Shown: positions 27,761-36,808 of the stretch, piece after piece | How the letters are laid out: every line of letters starts with the position of its first letter | How positions within the stretch are numbered: position 1 is the first letter of the stretch | Assembly: GCA_002715505.1 (NCBI GenBank) | Contig: PAZF01000004.1 | Span: 18,376-82,375 of the forward strand | Length of the DNA stretch: 64,000 nt | Source of the DNA: Candidatus Pelagibacterales bacterium | GTDB lineage: Bacteria > Pseudomonadota > Alphaproteobacteria > TMED109 | Direction of reading: 5' to 3' | The notes under the pieces: model-generated | What the model saw: the letters and a program-made list of their open reading frames with translations, nothing else | What the model was told of the DNA's origin: nothing | Databases searched by the model: none | Program-made: the position numbers and the translations under genes

Positions 27761-28887
27761 TTAATTTTCTGGGTTATCTTTTAATTCATAATAATAAACA
27801 TTATCATATTTTTTTAAAAAGTTGTCAGTTTCTGCAGTAGTAATCCATATTTGTGATCCCAAGGACATTAGTTCGTTAAATAAAAGATTTTTTTTAAATC
27901 CATCTAAATGAGTAAATATTTCATCCAATAACATAATTGGTGATACTTTGATGCTTTTTTTTAATGCTTTAGCACACGAAAGTATAATAGAAATAAGTAA
28001 AAGCTTTTGTTCGCCTGATGAGCACATTTCTGCAGGCATTTTTTTTTCTAAATTGTGACAAATTAGTTCAGTTTTGTGACTTCCATGAAGGCTACCTCCA
28101 ACAATTAAATCCAATTTTCTAGACTCTCTATATTTTACTCTTAGATCTTCTTCAATTTTAATTGCAGGATTTTCCAATAAGCTATTTTCTATTGACTCAA
28201 AAAAATCAATTTTTACTGTAGGAAGACCAGAAATCTTTTCAGTTAAAAAACTGGATATTCTATTAAGAATATCTAATCTAGATGAACAAATTGCAACTGC
28301 AAGCTTAGATAATTGATCCTCAATTGCATCTAACCAATCTTTATCTTTATTGTTTTCTTTTAGAACCTTCGATCTTTGCTGTAATAGCTTATTATAATTA
28401 TTAATTCTACCGGGATGAGAAAAATCAAAGTTAGAAACTATTCTGTCTAAGAAAGCTCTTCTAGAAGATGGTCCCCCTTTAAAAATTTTTTCATCATAAG
28501 GAGTAATCCAAAGCATTGGAAAAGAATGTCTTAGTTCCCCTATTTTTTTTTTTCTTTACCATTAATATAAATTTTTCTGGTTTTATTATATTTACTATAT
28601 GTTGATTTTAGTTCTGAATAAATATCATTTCCATCTTGGATATTCATAGAAATACAAAACATTTCTTGATCAACTTTAATCATTTCTAATAATTTAGAAT
28701 TTCTTAGTCCTTTTGTATTTGAAAATATTGATATCGCCTCTAAAATACTTGTCTTTCCAACTCCATTTTTTCCATAAATCACTATTGATGGTGTTTTGGT
28801 AATAATTTCTAAGTATTGATGATTTCTAAAACTCTCAATAGATAAATTATTTATAAAGTTTTTTTCTGATTTTTTTGTATCCAACAT
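27761..28887 (-). CDS. recF: DNA repair protein RecF, reading frame interrupted at an A11 tract
   Basis: RecF loads RecA at gaps and belongs to the SMC-like ATPases. The gene appears as two pieces. 28887-28540 encodes residues 1-115 with the Walker A motif GKNGVGKTS. 27761-28516 encodes the C-terminal part, from MLWITPYDEKIF through CSSGEQKLLL (signature) and MLLDEIFTHLD (Walker B). The break is a run of 11 A on the coding strand (28553-28543) followed by TAG. One extra A restores a continuous frame reading KKKIGELRHSFPMLWITP, as expected for RecF, and a protein of about 375 residues. Sequence error, transcriptional slippage and true inactivation all remain possible. Confidence 0.88.
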
Positions 28888-28907
28888 AAATTTAATTATT
28901 TTCTTAA

Positions 28908-30023
28908 CTAAATGTGCATTGGCATTAGAAGGTAAAGTGCTAAATTGTCTTCTTCATCTAACATTAGAGAAGGAGAGAGTTTATCAGAGAGCATAAATTT
29001 TATATTAGCGCCTGTTATTTGTCTTGCAATATCTATTAAATATTTTGAATTGAATCCAATTTCTAGATTATCACCTTCATAATGAACGCTTAAATTCTCT
29101 TTAGCACTACCTTGGTCTGGATTTTCAGCAGTAATTTCTAAAACTTTTTTTGCTAGTTTAAATTTAATAGCTCTAGTTCTATCTGAGGACAAAGTAGATA
29201 CCCTGTCAACTGCTGCAATAAACTCTTGCTTATCTACTATTAACTCTTTTGTATTGTTATCAGGTATTACTCTTTCATAATCAGGAAAAGCTCCATCTAA
29301 GAGTTTAGAAGTAATAATTACATTATCTATTGTAAATTTTATCTTGTTTTTTGCTATTTGTATTTTTACAATCCCATCCATATTATCAATAATTTTCTTT
29401 ATTTCTGTAACAGTTTTTCTTGGAATAATTACTCCTTTTAAATTATTTGCATTCTTAGGCAAAGATGCACTAAGTCTTGAGAGCCTGTGTCCATCAGTAG
29501 CCACTGCTCTAAGTACTTCTTTTTCGTTTTCTTTTATTGAATGTAAATAAATACCATTTAAATAGTATCTTGTTTCCTCAGTAGAAACAGAAAAAAGTGT
29601 TTTATCTATCAGTCTGCTTAAACTAGCTGTATCAATATCAAATCCTTCTGGATATTCACCAGAATGTATATCCGGAAAATCATTAGGGGGAAGACACATT
29701 AATGAAAAAGAAATTTTATCTGTCTTAATATCTAACTTTTTCCCCTCTTTACTTTCTAATTCTATCATTGCCTCATCAGGTAGTTTTCTTACAATATCAT
29801 ATAAAATATGAGCAGGTGTCGTTACTGCTCCTTCTTGTTGGACTTCACAAAAAATACTTTGAAGTTCAGCAATTTCCATATCTGTTGCAGCTAAAACTAA
29901 GCTTTTATCTTTAGCCTCTATCAAAACATTTGCGAGTATAGGTATAGTATTTCTTTTCTCCACTACACTATACAAATGAGACAAGGTTTGTACTAAACTC
30001 CTTTTATTTATTTTAGCCTTCAT
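28908..30023 (-). CDS. dnaN: DNA polymerase III subunit beta (sliding clamp)
   Basis: The 371-residue protein matches the three-domain clamp. It has the N-terminal MKAKINKRSLVQTLSHLYSVVEKRNTIPILANVLIEA pattern, an internal ATDGHRLSRL segment, and the C-terminal YLLMPMHI end (usual LMPMR/V). It encircles DNA and gives processivity to the replicative polymerase. It lies between dnaA and recF on the minus strand. The 94-base gap to dnaA is AT-rich with a short TACTAC/GTAGTA inverted repeat. Confidence 0.96.
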   Translation of the reverse strand: MKAKINKRSLVQTLSHLYSVVEKRNTIPILANVLIEAKDKSLVLAATDMEIAELQSIFCEVQQEGAVTTPAHILYDIVRKLPDEAMIELESKEGKKLDIKTDKISFSLMCLPPNDFPDIHSGEYPEGFDIDTASLSRLIDKTLFSVSTEETRYYLNGIYLHSIKENEKEVLRAVATDGHRLSRLSASLPKNANNLKGVIIPRKTVTEIKKIIDNMDGIVKIQIAKNKIKFTIDNVIITSKLLDGAFPDYERVIPDNNTKELIVDKQEFIAAVDRVSTLSSDRTRAIKFKLAKKVLEITAENPDQGSAKENLSVHYEGDNLEIGFNSKYLIDIARQITGANIKFMLSDKLSPSLMLDEEDNLALYLLMPMHI

Positions 30024-30117
30024 ATTTGTAACTCAAAAAGCATTGGAAAGTTATGTATTTATTATACTACTATATGTAGTAATATTACAAATTAAAAAAT
30101 ACTTTAATTTCACCTAA

Positions 30118-31488
30118 TTAAAGATCTAAAGTCCTTTTCAAAACTTTAATATGCTCGGCAAACGAAGGATCAACTTTACATAGCTCCTGAACCTTTTTTA
30201 TAGCATGCATTACAGTTGTATGATCTCTGCCTCCAAACATTCTTCCTATTTCTGGTAAAGACTTAGGCGTAAAATTTTTTGAAAGATACATTGCCACTTG
30301 TCTAGGTCTAGCTACTATTCTAGATCTTCTTACAGAAACCATATCATTAAACCTAATATTAAAGTAATCTGCAACTTTCTTTTGTATGTCTTCTACTGTC
30401 ACTTTTCTATTATTAGCTCTCAGGAGATCATGAAGAAGTTGTTGAGCCACCTGTAAATTAATAGGTCTATTGACTAACTCAGAATGAGCAACAAGTCTTC
30501 TTAAGGCTCCTTCTAACTCCCTTACGTTAGAACTAATTTTTTTAGCTAAAAACTTAATAATTTCTTCATCAACAGATACATCTTTTCTAGCTTCAATTTT
30601 AGTGTGTAAAATACTTAATCTTAATTCATAATCAGCTTTATGAATTTCGCCAACTAGTCCAAAACTTAAACGTGATTGAAGTCTTTCTTCTAGCCCATCT
30701 AAATCTGAAGGGGCTCTATCTCCACTTATAATTATTTGCTTTGACTGCCCTACTAAAGAATTAAAAGTGTGAAAAAACTCTTCCTGGGTACTTTCTTTTC
30801 CAGCAATAAACTGAATATCGTCTATCATTAGAACATCAACAGATCTAAATTTTTCTTTAAAAGACATAGTATCTTTGTAACGCAATGATTTCACAAATTC
30901 ATACATAAATTTTTCGGCAGACAAATATACAACTCTTCTTTTAGGATCTCTCTCTTTTATATCCCAAGCAATAGCATGCATTAAGTGAGTCTTTCCTAAC
31001 CCCACACCTCCGAACAAAAATAATGGGTTAAATGATACTAAATTATTTTCACTAACTCTTTTTGCAGCGGCAAAAGCCAATTCGTTTGATTTACCTACAA
31101 CAAAGTTTTTAAAAGTAAATCTAGGATCCAGAGGAGAGGAGCTTTCATTGTTAATCACATCTTCATTTTGAAAATGTTTCAAAGCCTTAAATTCTGAACC
31201 AGCACTAATAATAATTTCTATTTTTTTGACTTGTTTAAAGTAATTTTTACAAAATTTTTCAATTTTTTTGTAATAATGATTAACTACCCAGTCTCTTAAA
31301 AACTCTGTTGGAAGTGATAAAAATAATTCTCCTTTTTGAGTAAATCCTAAGATTTTTAATCTAATCAGCCAACTTTTATAAGCTACTTGTCCAACTTCTA
31401 TTTTTAACTCTTTGTGTATTTCTTCCCAATTCTTTTTTTGAATTTCCTCTTCTTTTTGTTGAAATTTTAAATACATTGAATTAGACAA
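30118..31488 (-). CDS. dnaA: Chromosomal replication initiator protein DnaA
   Basis: The 456-residue protein has an N-terminal domain I (VAYKSWLIRLKI), a short linker, the AAA+ domain (LFLFGGVGLGKTHLMHA; DVLMIDDIQFIAGKE), and the DNA-binding helix-turn-helix with GGRDHTTVMHAI. The first codon at 31488 is TTG with a weak ribosome site. The ATG four codons later (31476) is an equally plausible start. No good DnaA box (TTATCCACA-like) is visible in the gaps on either side, so I do not place the origin here. Confidence 0.96.
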   Translation of the reverse strand: MSNSMYLKFQQKEEEIQKKNWEEIHKELKIEVGQVAYKSWLIRLKILGFTQKGELFLSLPTEFLRDWVVNHYYKKIEKFCKNYFKQVKKIEIIISAGSEFKALKHFQNEDVINNESSSPLDPRFTFKNFVVGKSNELAFAAAKRVSENNLVSFNPLFLFGGVGLGKTHLMHAIAWDIKERDPKRRVVYLSAEKFMYEFVKSLRYKDTMSFKEKFRSVDVLMIDDIQFIAGKESTQEEFFHTFNSLVGQSKQIIISGDRAPSDLDGLEERLQSRLSFGLVGEIHKADYELRLSILHTKIEARKDVSVDEEIIKFLAKKISSNVRELEGALRRLVAHSELVNRPINLQVAQQLLHDLLRANNRKVTVEDIQKKVADYFNIRFNDMVSVRRSRIVARPRQVAMYLSKNFTPKSLPEIGRMFGGRDHTTVMHAIKKVQELCKVDPSFAEHIKVLKRTLDL

Positions 31489-31594
31489 AAAGCCCCCATC
31501 ATCCGTCCATGCGAATTATTTTAAATTATAATTAATCCTTAATATATTATTTACGATATAGGATAGATTGAATATTAAAAAGACAAAATTAAAA

Positions 31595-31864
31595 TTATTT
31601 TTTTGCTATTGCAACAATCCTAGAATTTAGTCTTTTTTGAATTCTTGATATTTTTTGTTTTGTTAAAATTTTTTTATTACCTGCTGCTTGTAACTTAGAG
31701 TCAATTTTTTTTAACTGATCCATAGCTGATTTCTGGTCTTTTTTTATGATCGATGATTCGACATTTTTAATAAGAGTTCTAATTTTGCTTTTTTGCATTT
31801 CTCTAGTTTTTGTCTTTCGATCAATAACTCTCGTTCTTTTTTTTGCTGAACTTGTATTAGCCAT
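31595..31864 (-). CDS. rpsT: 30S ribosomal protein S20
   Basis: The 89-residue lysine-rich protein opens with MANTSSAKKRTRVIDRKT, the S20 start pattern, and ends KRLNSRIVAIAKK. It binds 16S rRNA early in assembly. The position between enoyl-CoA hydratase and dnaA is frequent in alphaproteobacteria. The 106-base gap to dnaA is AT-rich with no recognised motif. Confidence 0.94.
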   Translation of the reverse strand: MANTSSAKKRTRVIDRKTKTREMQKSKIRTLIKNVESSIIKKDQKSAMDQLKKIDSKLQAAGNKKILTKQKISRIQKRLNSRIVAIAKK

Positions 31865-31913
31865 AATTTTCTCCGAAAATATTATAAGATAATGAAATTA
31901 ATATAATTTTCAA

Positions 31914-32690
31914 CTATTTATTAATAAATTTTGCTTTTCTTTTTTCTAAAAAGGCCTTCATTCCTTCTTTTCTATCTGATAAAGAAAAGGTAGATTGAAA
32001 CAAACGCCTTTCGCTTTTCATTCCTTCTTCTAAGGATAATTGATATGCCCTATTAACTGCCTCTTTAGCCATTATTAATACTGGTAGTGATTTACTAGCA
32101 ATATTATTGGCTAACTCTAAAGCTTTATTTATTAGTATTTCTGTTGGAAAGACACTTGATACTAATCCCAACTCTTTCGCTTCATGTGCAGTAATCATGT
32201 TTCCTGACAAAACCATTTCCATTGCTTTTGATTTGCCAACACTTCTAGTTAGCCTCTGAGTTCCTCCTGCTGCCGGAATTGTCCCTAAATTAATCTCTGG
32301 TTGTCCAAATCTTGAATTTTCTGCTGCAACAATAATGTCACACATCATTGCAATTTCACATCCCCCACCTAAAGCATATCCTGAAACAGCAGCAATAGTC
32401 GGCTTCTTAAATTTACTTAATCTTTCCCATGGCATTATAAAATCTCTTTTAAGTAAATCTACAAAATCTTTATTGTTCATTTCACTAATATCAGCACCTG
32501 CTGCAAAAGATTTTTCTGACCCTTTTAACACTACTACATTTATATTATCATCTTTTTCTGCATCATCTAAGGCCTCATTTAAATCTCTAATTAATGCATC
32601 GCATAAAGCGTTCAGATATTTAGGTCTATTTAACGTTATTACTCCAACCTTTTTAATCTTTTCATATATAATATTATCTAATTTTTTCAT
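31914..32690 (-). CDS. Enoyl-CoA hydratase
   Basis: The crotonase-fold protein (258 residues from the chosen start) has the oxyanion-hole segment SFAAGADISEM, the catalytic glutamates in GGGCEIAMMCD and FGQPEINLGTIPAAGGTQRL, and a C-terminal LEKRKAKF. It hydrates 2-enoyl-CoA in fatty-acid breakdown. I chose the ATG at 32690 because it overlaps the mutM stop as TAATG and gives the usual MKKLDNIIYEK start. The frame opens 15 bases further upstream, inside mutM. The role is beta-oxidation or a related acyl-CoA pathway. Confidence 0.9.
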   Translation of the reverse strand: MKKLDNIIYEKIKKVGVITLNRPKYLNALCDALIRDLNEALDDAEKDDNINVVVLKGSEKSFAAGADISEMNNKDFVDLLKRDFIMPWERLSKFKKPTIAAVSGYALGGGCEIAMMCDIIVAAENSRFGQPEINLGTIPAAGGTQRLTRSVGKSKAMEMVLSGNMITAHEAKELGLVSSVFPTEILINKALELANNIASKSLPVLIMAKEAVNRAYQLSLEEGMKSERRLFQSTFSLSDRKEGMKAFLEKRKAKFINK

Positions 32691-33508
32691 TATTTTTTCT
32701 GGCAAGACTCACAGTAAAAAGTTGACCTTCCGCCTCTTTTGACTTTTACTATCAAACTTTTACATTTATTACAAGACAATCCTTCTCTTCCATAAACTTT
32801 TAAATTAATTTTAAAATACCCTAAGTCACCTGTAACATTGCGGTAATCTTTAATTGTAACACCTCCCTTTGAAATAGCTTTTCTTAAAATCTTTTCTGTA
32901 GAACTTAAAAGTAAGCTAAATGACTTTTTTGATAGCTTTATTCCTTTTTTAAAAGGATATATGTTTGAATCATATAAAATCTCACTAGCGTATATATTAC
33001 CTATCCCGGAAATAAAACCCTGATCTAACAATATACTTTTTATATCTTTACTTTTCTGTTTTAATTTTTTCCAAAGATTATCTTCTACATATTCTAAAAA
33101 AAACGGCTCAATTCCTAAATTTTTAAAATTATATAAATCTATAGGATTTTTAATAATTGAAAATGAACCAAACTTTCTAACGTCATTATAAATTAAATTT
33201 ATACCATTCGAAAACTTTATTAAAATATGATCGTGTTTATATTTTTCAATTAATTTGTTAGAAAATCTAAATTTACCTGTCATTCCTAAATGAAAAACAA
33301 TGTGCTCGTCTCCATTGAGCAAAATAATTCCATATTTACCTCTTCTTAAGACATTTTTTATTTTCTTGTTTTTGCATAAAGTTTCTAAATTATTTGGTAT
33401 AGGATAACGTAAGTTTTTATTAATAATTTTTAGGTCTGAAATTTTTAAATTCAATATATTATTTTTCAGTCCTTTTACAATTACTTCAACTTCTGGTAAT
33501 TCTGGCAT
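32690..33508 (-). CDS. mutM: Formamidopyrimidine-DNA glycosylase
   Basis: The 272-residue enzyme starts MPELPEVEV, where the processed Pro2 is the nucleophile and Glu3 the acid. It has a conserved Lys in RRGKYGIIL, the helix-two-turn-helix segment (LLDQGFISGIGNIYASEIL), and a C-terminal zinc finger (CNKCKS...CESCQKK). It removes 8-oxoguanine and other oxidised purines. It is divergent from ubiE, as in many alphaproteobacteria. Confidence 0.96.
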   Translation of the reverse strand: MPELPEVEVIVKGLKNNILNLKISDLKIINKNLRYPIPNNLETLCKNKKIKNVLRRGKYGIILLNGDEHIVFHLGMTGKFRFSNKLIEKYKHDHILIKFSNGINLIYNDVRKFGSFSIIKNPIDLYNFKNLGIEPFFLEYVEDNLWKKLKQKSKDIKSILLDQGFISGIGNIYASEILYDSNIYPFKKGIKLSKKSFSLLLSSTEKILRKAISKGGVTIKDYRNVTGDLGYFKINLKVYGREGLSCNKCKSLIVKVKRGGRSTFYCESCQKK

Positions 33509-33660
33509 TTAAAATCATACTAATAATTTTCTAAACGTTTTATTATAATTATAATATTCTTATTAAAAAGGATAAAATAAGATTTTATTATAATAATGTT
33601 AATTAATTAATATTTTAATTATACTGTAAAATAAACTTAATTAATTCTTCTAAATGTAAT

Positions 33661-34384
33661 ATGAGATATAATAATAAATTAATATCAGATAGAAATAAAA
33701 AAAAAAATTATTAAAAATTTATTCAATGATGTTTCTCACAAATATGATTTGATGAATGATTTAATGAGCCTTAGATTACATAGGCTCTGGAAAAAAGATT
33801 TAATTAAAAAAGTAAAAAAAGAAAAAGCAAAAGTTATTTTAGATCTAGCTGGAGGAACAGGAGATATTAGCAGCTCTTTGGCAAAACATTTCAAGAGTGG
33901 ATCAGTTTATTTATATGATCTTAGTTTTGAAATGATTTCCTTTGCAAAAAATAATAAAAATATATCTTACAAAAATTTATTTTATATTAATGCTAGCGCT
34001 GATCAATTAGCTTTTAAAGACTCTACCGTAGATATTATTACTTTAGCATTTGGTTTAAGAAATTTTTCCAACTTGGAAAAATGTATAAGGGAATGTAGAA
34101 GAGTTTTAAAGTATGGAAAAAAAATATATGTTCTAGAGTTTTCTCCATCCGTTAATGAAATGATTTCTCCTTTGTATGAATACTACTCCTCTAAAATTAT
34201 ACCAGTAATAGGGAAAAAAGTAGCAAATAATAAAAGCGCTTATGAGTATTTAATAGATTCTATTAAAAACTTCCCTCAAAACAAAGAATTAGAGAATATT
34301 TTTACTAAAAATGGTTTTTTTTGTTATAATCGTAAAAAATATTTAGGCGGAGTAGCATACTTAAACATTTTTACGAAAATTTGA
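33661..34384 (+). CDS. ubiE: Ubiquinone/menaquinone methyltransferase UbiE, N-terminus out of frame at an A11 tract
   Basis: The intact frame covers residues from MNDLMSLRLHRLWKK onward, with the SAM-binding DLAGGTGDIS, LSFEMISFAK and LRNFSNLEKCI segments. It catalyses C-methylation of demethylmenaquinol or 2-polyprenyl-methoxybenzoquinol. The normal UbiE N-terminus is encoded upstream but shifted. An ATG at 33661 reads MRYNNKLISDRNKKK into an 11-A run (33697-33707). With one A fewer it would continue IIKNLFNDVSHKYDLMNDL, aligning well with the usual VSE.EK..LV..VF..VA.KYDLMNDLMS. Without the shift only a TTG at 33749 is available, which would delete about 30 conserved residues. The shift may be an error or slippage. 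Confidence 0.85.
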
Positions 34385-34387
34385 AAA

Positions 34388-35638
34388 ATGAAAAAAAAAA
34401 AAATACTTTTAATAATTACAGGAAGTATAGCTTCATATAAAGCGCTTACTTTAATAAGGCTTTTAAAAAATATTAATATTTCTTTAAATTGCATTCTTAC
34501 AAAATCTGCAGAAAAGTTTATAACACCTTTATCTGTTTCCTCATTAACAGGTAATAAAGTATATAGTGACTTATTTAGTTTAGATGATGAAATGGAAATG
34601 GGTCATATCAAGTTAGCAAAAGAAAATGATCTTGTAATTGTTGCGCCTGCCTCAGCTAATTTTATTTCTAAAGTCGCAAATGGTTTAGCTGATGATTTAG
34701 CATCTACTGCATTATTAGCGTCAAAATCTCCAACTTTTATATTTCCTGCTATGAATGGTAATATGTTGAATAATCCTTTTATAAAAAAAAATATTAAAAA
34801 ATTGGAAGATGCTGGATATAAAGTATTTGATACTGAAAATGGGGAATTGGCCTGCGGAGACTTAGGATATGGAAGAATGCAAGAACCAGATGAAATAGTA
34901 AAAGTAATACAAAAGTTTATTTTAAAAAAAAAAGAAATATTTAAAGGAATAAATGCGCTAGTAACCGCTGGACCAACTCAAGAACCTATTGATCCTGTTC
35001 GTTATATAAGCAATCAATCTTCTGGTAAACAAGGGTACGCTATAGCAGAGCAGTTAGCAGACATGGGCGCAAATGTATGTTTGATTTCTGGCCCGACAAA
35101 TATAGAACAACCTGATAATATAAAAAATTTTTTTAAGGTTAAGACTGCTGAGCAAATGTTTAAAATGTGCTTAAAAAATATTCCCAGCGATCTATTTATA
35201 AGTGTTGCTGCAGTTGCTGACTGGAAGGTTCAAAATTATAATAAAAATAAACTAAAAAAATCAGAGTCTAATATTTCTTTCAAACTAACAGAAAATAAAG
35301 ATATTTTAAAATTTATATCCACACATAATAAAAGACCAAAGTTAGTTGTAGGTTTTGCAGCTGAAACTAAAGATATAAAAAAAAATTCAATATTAAAACT
35401 TAAAAGAAAAAAATGTGATCTTATAGTAGCAAATGATGTTTCTTTAAATTCAGATGTAATAGGAGGAGATAAGAACAGTGTTCATATTTATAATAACTCT
35501 AATTGTTTAGCTAAATATATAAATATGGATAAAAGTGAATTATCAAGCAGAATGTTAGTAGATGTCATACATCCGCTATTAGAAAAGAAAAATAATATTA
35601 AACTTATTCATAAAAATGAATTAGATGCTGAAAAGTAA
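34388..35638 (+). CDS. coaBC: Bifunctional phosphopantothenoylcysteine decarboxylase/phosphopantothenate-cysteine ligase
   Basis: The 416-residue protein has the CoaC flavin domain (ITGSIASYKAL, the His in MGHIKLAKENDLVIVAPASANF, PAMNGNM) and the CoaB domain (ALVTAGPTQEPIDPVRYISNQSSGKQGYA, FAAETKD). It makes 4'-phosphopantetheine for coenzyme A. It starts three bases after ubiE. The ATG is followed by 13 consecutive A bases coding for lysines, a slippage-prone start. ubiB and dut, which often flank coaBC in alphaproteobacteria, are not present. Confidence 0.94.
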   Translation: MKKKKILLIITGSIASYKALTLIRLLKNINISLNCILTKSAEKFITPLSVSSLTGNKVYSDLFSLDDEMEMGHIKLAKENDLVIVAPASANFISKVANGLADDLASTALLASKSPTFIFPAMNGNMLNNPFIKKNIKKLEDAGYKVFDTENGELACGDLGYGRMQEPDEIVKVIQKFILKKKEIFKGINALVTAGPTQEPIDPVRYISNQSSGKQGYAIAEQLADMGANVCLISGPTNIEQPDNIKNFFKVKTAEQMFKMCLKNIPSDLFISVAAVADWKVQNYNKNKLKKSESNISFKLTENKDILKFISTHNKRPKLVVGFAAETKDIKKNSILKLKRKKCDLIVANDVSLNSDVIGGDKNSVHIYNNSNCLAKYINMDKSELSSRMLVDVIHPLLEKKNNIKLIHKNELDAEK

Positions 35639-35655
35639 CTAGTAATTTCTAAATT

Positions 35656-36417
35656 ATGACATTAACAGATTTAAAATTAGAAAGATATTCAAGAAATATA
35701 TTACTTCCTGAAATAGGAGGAAAAGGACAAGAAAAACTTTTAGAATCTAAGGTTTTAGTTATAGGAGCAGGAGGGTTGGGGTCACCTGTCATTATGTACT
35801 TATCAGCTGCTGGAATAGGAAATATTACTGTAATAGATCATGATAAAGTTGAACTTTCTAATCTACAAAGACAAATTATTCATAATACAGAAAATATAGG
35901 CATTTACAAAACAGACAGTGCCGCCAGTTTTATTAATAGATTAAATCCAGATATTAAAATTAATAGCATAAATAAAAAAATAAATATTGAAAATGCCGAT
36001 AAGCTTATCTCAGATCATGATATTATTGTTGATGGAAGCGACAACTTTGAAACTAGGTACATAGTTGCTGATACATCTTTTAAAAAGGATAAAATTCTTA
36101 TAGCAGCAGCCATAACCAAGTATGAAGGACAAATTTCTACATGGAAAAGAAAAAATAATAAATATCCCTGTTTTAGATGTCTATTTCCTAATCAACCTAA
36201 TAATTCTCAAATTATTAATTGCTCTAATAATGGAGTAATAGGTAGTTTAGGAGGTTTTTTAGGTTCTTTACAAGCAACAGAAGTAGTAAAAGAGATTTTA
36301 GAGATAGGGCAGTCTTTGGCAGGATATATAAATTTATATGATGTACTAAATAATAATTTTAGAAAGATTAAAGTTAATATAGATCCTAATTGTACTTTTT
36401 GTAATGAGTATAGATAA
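35656..36417 (+). CDS. MoeB/ThiF/HesA family adenylyltransferase
   Basis: The 253-residue E1-like enzyme has the ATP-binding GAGGLGSPVIMYLSAAG, the RQIIH motif, an Asp/Asn pair in VDGSDNFETRY, and two zinc CxxC pairs (CFRC, CTFC). It adenylates the C-terminal glycine of a sulfur-carrier protein (MoaD or ThiS type). No rhodanese domain is fused. The absence of the usual catalytic cysteine segment cannot be judged safely by eye. It overlaps the downstream DsrE-like gene by 14 bases, which suggests a shared sulfur-transfer role. Confidence 0.86.
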   Translation: MTLTDLKLERYSRNILLPEIGGKGQEKLLESKVLVIGAGGLGSPVIMYLSAAGIGNITVIDHDKVELSNLQRQIIHNTENIGIYKTDSAASFINRLNPDIKINSINKKINIENADKLISDHDIIVDGSDNFETRYIVADTSFKKDKILIAAAITKYEGQISTWKRKNNKYPCFRCLFPNQPNNSQIINCSNNGVIGSLGGFLGSLQATEVVKEILEIGQSLAGYINLYDVLNNNFRKIKVNIDPNCTFCNEYR

Positions 36418-36808
36418 AATGAAATCTGATACAGATATTTTAATGATTTTATTTACATCAGATTTTTATAAGTATTATTATGCTCTTAATTTAGCTTCTA
36501 CTTATCAAGCTTGCAATAAATGTGTAACGGTATTTTTTTCTGGATATGCTTGTAATTTTTTAAAAAAAAACTGGATAGAATATGACAAACTAAAAATAAA
36601 TTATAAAATGGATGAATTTAGAATGACCAGTTATACTGAAGTTCTAAAATTATGTGATTCTCTAAATGTAAAGTTTTTCTTTTGTGATACAGCTGTAAAA
36701 TTTTTAAATATAAAAAAAATTGATTTTATGGAAAGTATGAACATAAAACCAATGCCATTATACCGTATAGTAAACAAACACAAAAATAATAAAACTTTTT
36801 TTATATAA
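36404..36808 (+). CDS. DsrE/DsrF-like family protein
   Basis: This 134-residue protein fits the DsrE/F-like fold: a hydrophobic first strand (DILMILFTSDFYKYYYALNLAS), then VTVFFSGYACNFL, and a cysteine in VKFFFCDTAVKFL at the position used by sulfurtransferases of the family. It probably relays persulfide sulfur or acts in redox control. It overlaps moeB-like by 14 bases and overlaps the convergent 2-hydroxyacid dehydrogenase by eight bases at the 3' ends. The family call is moderate and the function unproven. Confidence 0.65.
   Translation: MSIDKMKSDTDILMILFTSDFYKYYYALNLASTYQACNKCVTVFFSGYACNFLKKNWIEYDKLKINYKMDEFRMTSYTEVLKLCDSLNVKFFFCDTAVKFLNIKKIDFMESMNIKPMPLYRIVNKHKNNKTFFI

Noticed and set aside
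30024..31594. Replication origin next to dnaA
   Set aside because: Neither the dnaN-dnaA gap nor the dnaA-rpsT gap has a recognisable DnaA box, and in many alphaproteobacteria the origin is not next to dnaA. A GC-skew plot of the full genome would be needed.
33509..33660. Repeated TTAATTAATTAA-like stretches between mutM and ubiE as a repeat element
   Set aside because: They are simple AT-rich sequence of a divergent promoter region, with no longer unit or second copy seen in the window.
33749..33751. TTG as the real start of ubiE
   Set aside because: It would remove the conserved segment (NLFNDVSHKYDL) that is clearly encoded just upstream in the same frame.
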